From positions 1 through 16,146 of the forward strand of contig CAZCXH010000113.1 in assembly GCA_964502525.1 (NCBI GenBank): 16,146 nt of DNA. Reading direction: 5' to 3'. Within the stretch, counting starts at the first letter, position 1; each line of letters starts with the position of its first letter. The notes beneath the pieces are model-generated. The model did no database searches and was not told the origin of the DNA. It was given only the letters and a program-made list of their open reading frames with translations. The translations under genes and the position numbers were made by a program. Source of the DNA: DATLYB01 sp964502525. Its GTDB lineage: Bacteria; Bacteroidota; Bacteroidia; Chitinophagales; CAIOSU01. Positions 13,207 through 16,146 of the stretch are shown here, one piece after another.

Positions 13207-14310
13207 TCAGCAAAGCTCATAAACCTTTCCCGGCAGCGTTTTCACGATTCCCTTCAACTCGAGGCTCAACAAGCTATTGGCTATAATCCCGCTTGGACGG
13301 TTCATCTTCACGGAGAGTTCGTCAATGCGGATTTTTTGACCTTCTTTTAAAATATCAACAAGGAGTTGTTCATCGGCATCGAGGTTTTCAAAGAGGCGTG
13401 GTTGCACGGGCGCTTTTCCATTTTTCTTCTCTTTCGTCCAGCCCATTGTTTCAATGAATTCACGGACGTCATCCAGCAATGCAGCTTTGTTGGTGCGAAT
13501 CAGAAAATTGCAGCCTTCCGAATATTGCGCGTTGATGTTTCCCGGAACGGCAAATACCTCGCGGTTATATGTGTTGGCGATTTCAGCGGTGATGATGGCT
13601 CCGCCTTTTTTCTTTGTTTCAATTACAATCAGCGCGTCCACCAGCCCTGCGATGATGCGGTTGCGCCTTGGAAAATTTTCCTTGATGAAATCCGATTTGG
13701 ATGAAAATTCAGTAATCAGCCCTCCCTGCGATTCCATCTTTTGTGCCGTGCTGCGGTGGATGGCGGGATAAAGCGTATGCAAGCCGTGTCCAAGTACGCC
13801 TACGGTTTTAAGCCCCTTGTCCAGAGAAGCTTTGTGGGCGCAGACGTCAATGCCATAAGCCAGCCCGCTCACCACGAGCGCATCCAGTGCGGCAAGTTCC
13901 TCTACAATTTTTTCACAGACATATTTTCCGTAATCTGTGGCGTTTCGCGTTCCAACAATTCCAACAATCCGCTGCACATTCAGGTCCGCATTACCCTTGT
14001 AGTAAAGCATCAGCGGGCTGTCGTAACATTCTTTCAACCGGGCGGGATAGTTGTCGTCCAGATAGAAGAATGTCCGGATGTTATGCTTTTCAATAAACTC
14101 AATTTCCTCTTCGGCCCTTTTCAGCGCATCGGCTTCCGCGATTTCTTTCGCAATGACGTCACCGATGCCGGGAATTTTTATCAAACGCGCTTGCTTTGCT
14201 TTGAACACGTTTTCGATCCCACCGCAATAGCTGATAAGGTTTCGCGCGAGAATCGGACCCACGTTCGGAATCAGCGTGATGGCTATTTTATAAAGAAGGC
14301 TTTTGTCCAA
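13207..14310 (-). CDS. dprA: DNA-processing protein DprA
   Basis: Binds incoming single-stranded DNA during natural transformation and loads RecA on it; it is widespread even in bacteria not known to be competent. The 367 residues hold an N-terminal helix-hairpin-helix region (about 14-56, IPNVGPILARNLI and IPGIGDVIAKEI), the Rossmann-fold DprA/Smf domain with GIVGTRNATDYG (117-128), SGLAYGID (148-155), FPRRNRIIAGL (213-223) and AVPG (254-257), and a C-terminal winged-helix domain (about 310-367). The start is TTG at 14308-14310: an in-frame TAA lies just upstream and the next ATG is residue 101, so TTG is the only reasonable choice. It is divergent from the peptidase gene, with 21 bases between start codons, and precedes pckA, which has its own promoter. 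No other competence gene is nearby. Confidence 0.95.
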   Translation of the reverse strand: MDKSLLYKIAITLIPNVGPILARNLISYCGGIENVFKAKQARLIKIPGIGDVIAKEIAEADALKRAEEEIEFIEKHNIRTFFYLDDNYPARLKECYDSPLMLYYKGNADLNVQRIVGIVGTRNATDYGKYVCEKIVEELAALDALVVSGLAYGIDVCAHKASLDKGLKTVGVLGHGLHTLYPAIHRSTAQKMESQGGLITEFSSKSDFIKENFPRRNRIIAGLVDALIVIETKKKGGAIITAEIANTYNREVFAVPGNINAQYSEGCNFLIRTNKAALLDDVREFIETMGWTKEKKNGKAPVQPRLFENLDADEQLLVDILKEGQKIRIDELSVKMNRPSGIIANSLLSLELKGIVKTLPGKVYELC

Positions 14311-14331
14311 ATCGTCTTATTTTGTTCCGTT

Positions 14332-16146
14332 ATGAAATTAGCGGTTTTCAAATCTCGAAAAAGAATTGCATTTCTGCCGGCATGTTGGCTGATCACTGCT
14401 CTATCCCATTTTGCTTGTGCCCAATCCTACGATCCGCTTAATCCCCCGGATACCTATCGGAACAAGGACAATCCTTATTACTGGAAAAACCGCCTGCCTT
14501 ATCCCGGCTACTGGCAGCAGGATGTGCATTATGTGATCAAAGCCAATATTGATGAAAAGACTGACATCGTTGACGGGAAAATGAGATTGACCTATTGGAA
14601 CAATTCACCCGATACGCTGCATGAAGTATTTTTTCATTTGTATGAAAATGCTTTCCAGCCGGGTTCTTACTATGACAATCTGCATTGCAACAATAATATA
14701 AAGCCTAAGTATGGTAAATATGAATCGCAAAAATTAGGAACGCCTGTTCAATCATTCAAACATGAAGGAAAGGAGATATCAATCGAATTGGATAACACAA
14801 TTTTTCGGGTAAAGCTTGACAAGCCGGTTCTTCCGAATACATCAACAACATTCGACATTGAATTCAAAACCTATTTTGACATCGGAGGAAGCGTTCGCAG
14901 AAGGAATAAGGTTTATGAATTTCATGGATATAAACACTATGATGGCGTTCACTGGTATCCGATTATCTGCGTGTATGACGCGAAATTCGGCTGGACTACC
15001 GATCAGCACCTCGGTCGGGAGTTCTATGCCAACTTCGGCACGTTTGAGGCTGAACTGACTTTCGCGAATAATTACATTGTGGAGGCGACCGGCAACCTGC
15101 TCAACCGCGAGGAAGTGATGCCGGATTCCCTCCGTAAAAAGCTCGATCTCAAAAATTTCAAAAACTTCCCGCTTGACAGTATGCCCACGGTCATCATTCC
15201 CTATGACAGCACCATCCGGAAGACGTGGAAGTTTTATGCCGAGAATGTCCACAATTTCGCTTTCACCGCGGATCCAACTTACCGCATTGGTGAAACCAAA
15301 ACTGCTGATGGAATTGATTGCATTGCTGTTGTTCAGGAGCCGCATGCTGCGAAGTGGCAGGGCGTGCCTGAGTTTACCCGTAAAGTTGTTGAACTGTATT
15401 CAAAGGATTTCGGACAATACGGCTATCACAAAATTGTGGTGGCTGATGCAAGGGATGGCATGGAATACCCAATGCTCGCATTGTGCGGAGGGCTGGAACC
15501 CAGCAATCATGGATTGATTGCGCATGAGGTCGGGCACATGTGGTTTTACGGCATCGTTGCCAATAACGAAACTTACCGCGCTCTTTTGGATGAAGGGTTT
15601 ACGCAATTCATTGAAGCATGGGCGCTGGAAAACCTGAAAGGAAAATACACGCCCATGTCGCCACAAAAAAGCAGATATAAACAAAAATTCAAGGAACCGG
15701 TTGATTACCGGACTGCATACGTTTATTTCGGCTATCTGATGGATGCGATAAGAGAAGAAGATGCTTTCCTCAACACGCATTCGGATGGATTTCACGGGGC
15801 TATCCGGCACGGGGGCGGTTATCGCCATGTTTACAACAAGACGGCAACAATGCTATATAATCTGCAATATGTATTGGGCGACAGCCTTTTCACGCTGGCG
15901 ATGATTCACTATTTCAATCAATGGAAATTCTGCCATCCGTATCCTGAGGATTTCCGCAACTCTATCATTCAATTCACAAAAGTTGATTTGAACTGGTTTT
16001 TTGATCAGTGGATGGAGACGATGAAGAACATTGATTATAAGGTGAAGAAAGTCAGACGTGAGAAGTTAGATGTTAGACATGAGACACTGGACGTGAGGCA
16101 AGAAACTAATGCAACTAATAACAACAAACAACAAACTATAAACTAC
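14332..16146 (+). CDS. Secreted M1-family zinc metallopeptidase, 3' end beyond the window
   Basis: 605 codons are visible and open at the right edge. A signal peptide (MKLAVFKSRKRIAFLPACWL and on, likely cut after ACA at residue 30) directs export. Residues about 60-280 match the N-terminal beta domain of M1 aminopeptidases. The catalytic domain has GMEYP (376-380), equivalent to the exopeptidase GxMEN motif, then HEVGH (398-402) with Glu421 exactly 18 residues after the second His, giving the zinc triad His398, His402, Glu421. It probably trims peptides in the periplasm or at the cell surface. From residue 574 the frame enters a 7-base array and the protein becomes heptad-like (VRREKLD, VRHETLD, VRQETNA), where relatives would continue into an ordinary C-terminal segment. 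The ATG at 14332 gives the signal peptide directly. Confidence 0.92.
   Translation, partial: MKLAVFKSRKRIAFLPACWLITALSHFACAQSYDPLNPPDTYRNKDNPYYWKNRLPYPGYWQQDVHYVIKANIDEKTDIVDGKMRLTYWNNSPDTLHEVFFHLYENAFQPGSYYDNLHCNNNIKPKYGKYESQKLGTPVQSFKHEGKEISIELDNTIFRVKLDKPVLPNTSTTFDIEFKTYFDIGGSVRRRNKVYEFHGYKHYDGVHWYPIICVYDAKFGWTTDQHLGREFYANFGTFEAELTFANNYIVEATGNLLNREEVMPDSLRKKLDLKNFKNFPLDSMPTVIIPYDSTIRKTWKFYAENVHNFAFTADPTYRIGETKTADGIDCIAVVQEPHAAKWQGVPEFTRKVVELYSKDFGQYGYHKIVVADARDGMEYPMLALCGGLEPSNHGLIAHEVGHMWFYGIVANNETYRALLDEGFTQFIEAWALENLKGKYTPMSPQKSRYKQKFKEPVDYRTAYVYFGYLMDAIREEDAFLNTHSDGFHGAIRHGGGYRHVYNKTATMLYNLQYVLGDSLFTLAMIHYFNQWKFCHPYPEDFRNSIIQFTKVDLNWFFDQWMETMKNIDYKVKKVRREKLDVRHETLDVRQETNATNNNKQQTINY
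16051..16146 (+). repeat. Second drifting 7-base array, inside a coding frame and cut by the window edge
   Basis: The last 96 bases divide into 13 in-phase heptamers plus five bases: GTCAGAC, GTGAGAA, GTTAGAT, GTTAGAC, ATGAGAC, ACTGGAC, GTGAGGC, AAGAAAC, TAATGCA, ACTAATA, ACAACAA, ACAACAA, ACTATAA, ACTAC. As in the array at 29-182, units drift from G-rich to A-rich. All of it lies in the peptidase frame with no stop up to the edge. Confidence 0.85.

Noticed and set aside
14317..14324. TTATTTTG as the -7 element of the peptidase gene
   Set aside because: One mismatch to TAnnTTTG, no -33 TTG at the right distance, and only seven bases remain before the ATG.

Overview
The window looks like a chromosomal segment from an uncultured member of the Bacteroidota. 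Three things point there. First, a DAHP synthase fused to chorismate mutase, and an etfB-etfA pair next to a bifunctional nuclease, are arrangements I associate with that phylum. Second, the one clear promoter (upstream of pckA) has the Bacteroidota form TTG-N17-TAnnTTTG. Third, start codons are not preceded by Shine-Dalgarno sequences. No rRNA, tRNA, CRISPR, phage or insertion sequence was found, and gaps between genes are all under 225 bases.

Layout. 1-222 holds an array of drifting 7-base units that passes into 8-base units. A partial reading frame from an upstream gene may end inside it. 223-1335 (+) is DAHP synthase/chorismate mutase. 1338-3886 (-) is etfB, etfA and a bifunctional nuclease with a UVR tail; the etfA-nuclease gap is rich in inverted repeats. 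3931-5578 (+) is a small TPR protein overlapping tilS. 5777-7198 (+) is a cobalamin-binding radical SAM protein with an HpnR-like C-terminus. A 17-bp stem-loop lies in the following convergent gap. 7390-9218 (-) is a two-gene unit, a membrane-anchored parvulin-like PPIase and a HupE/UreJ-type membrane protein. 9421-13080 (-) is pckA followed by a bifunctional class II aldolase/short-chain dehydrogenase. 13207-14310 (-) is dprA. 14332 to the right edge (+) is a secreted M1-type zinc metallopeptidase whose reading frame runs into a second 7-base array.

Most genes are core metabolism and housekeeping: aromatic amino acid entry, electron transfer flavoprotein, gluconeogenesis, sugar-phosphate cleavage, tRNA modification and DNA processing. 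The less understood parts are the HupE/PPIase pair, the radical SAM protein and the short-period arrays. The arrays are the most unusual feature. Units are strictly phased, drift gradually along the array, sit at or inside gene 3' ends on the coding strand, and at 7-base period encode the same heptapeptide cycle in all three frames of a strand. Decayed copies occur in the 9.3-9.4 kb gap, and an 8-base relative lies near 2.0 kb.
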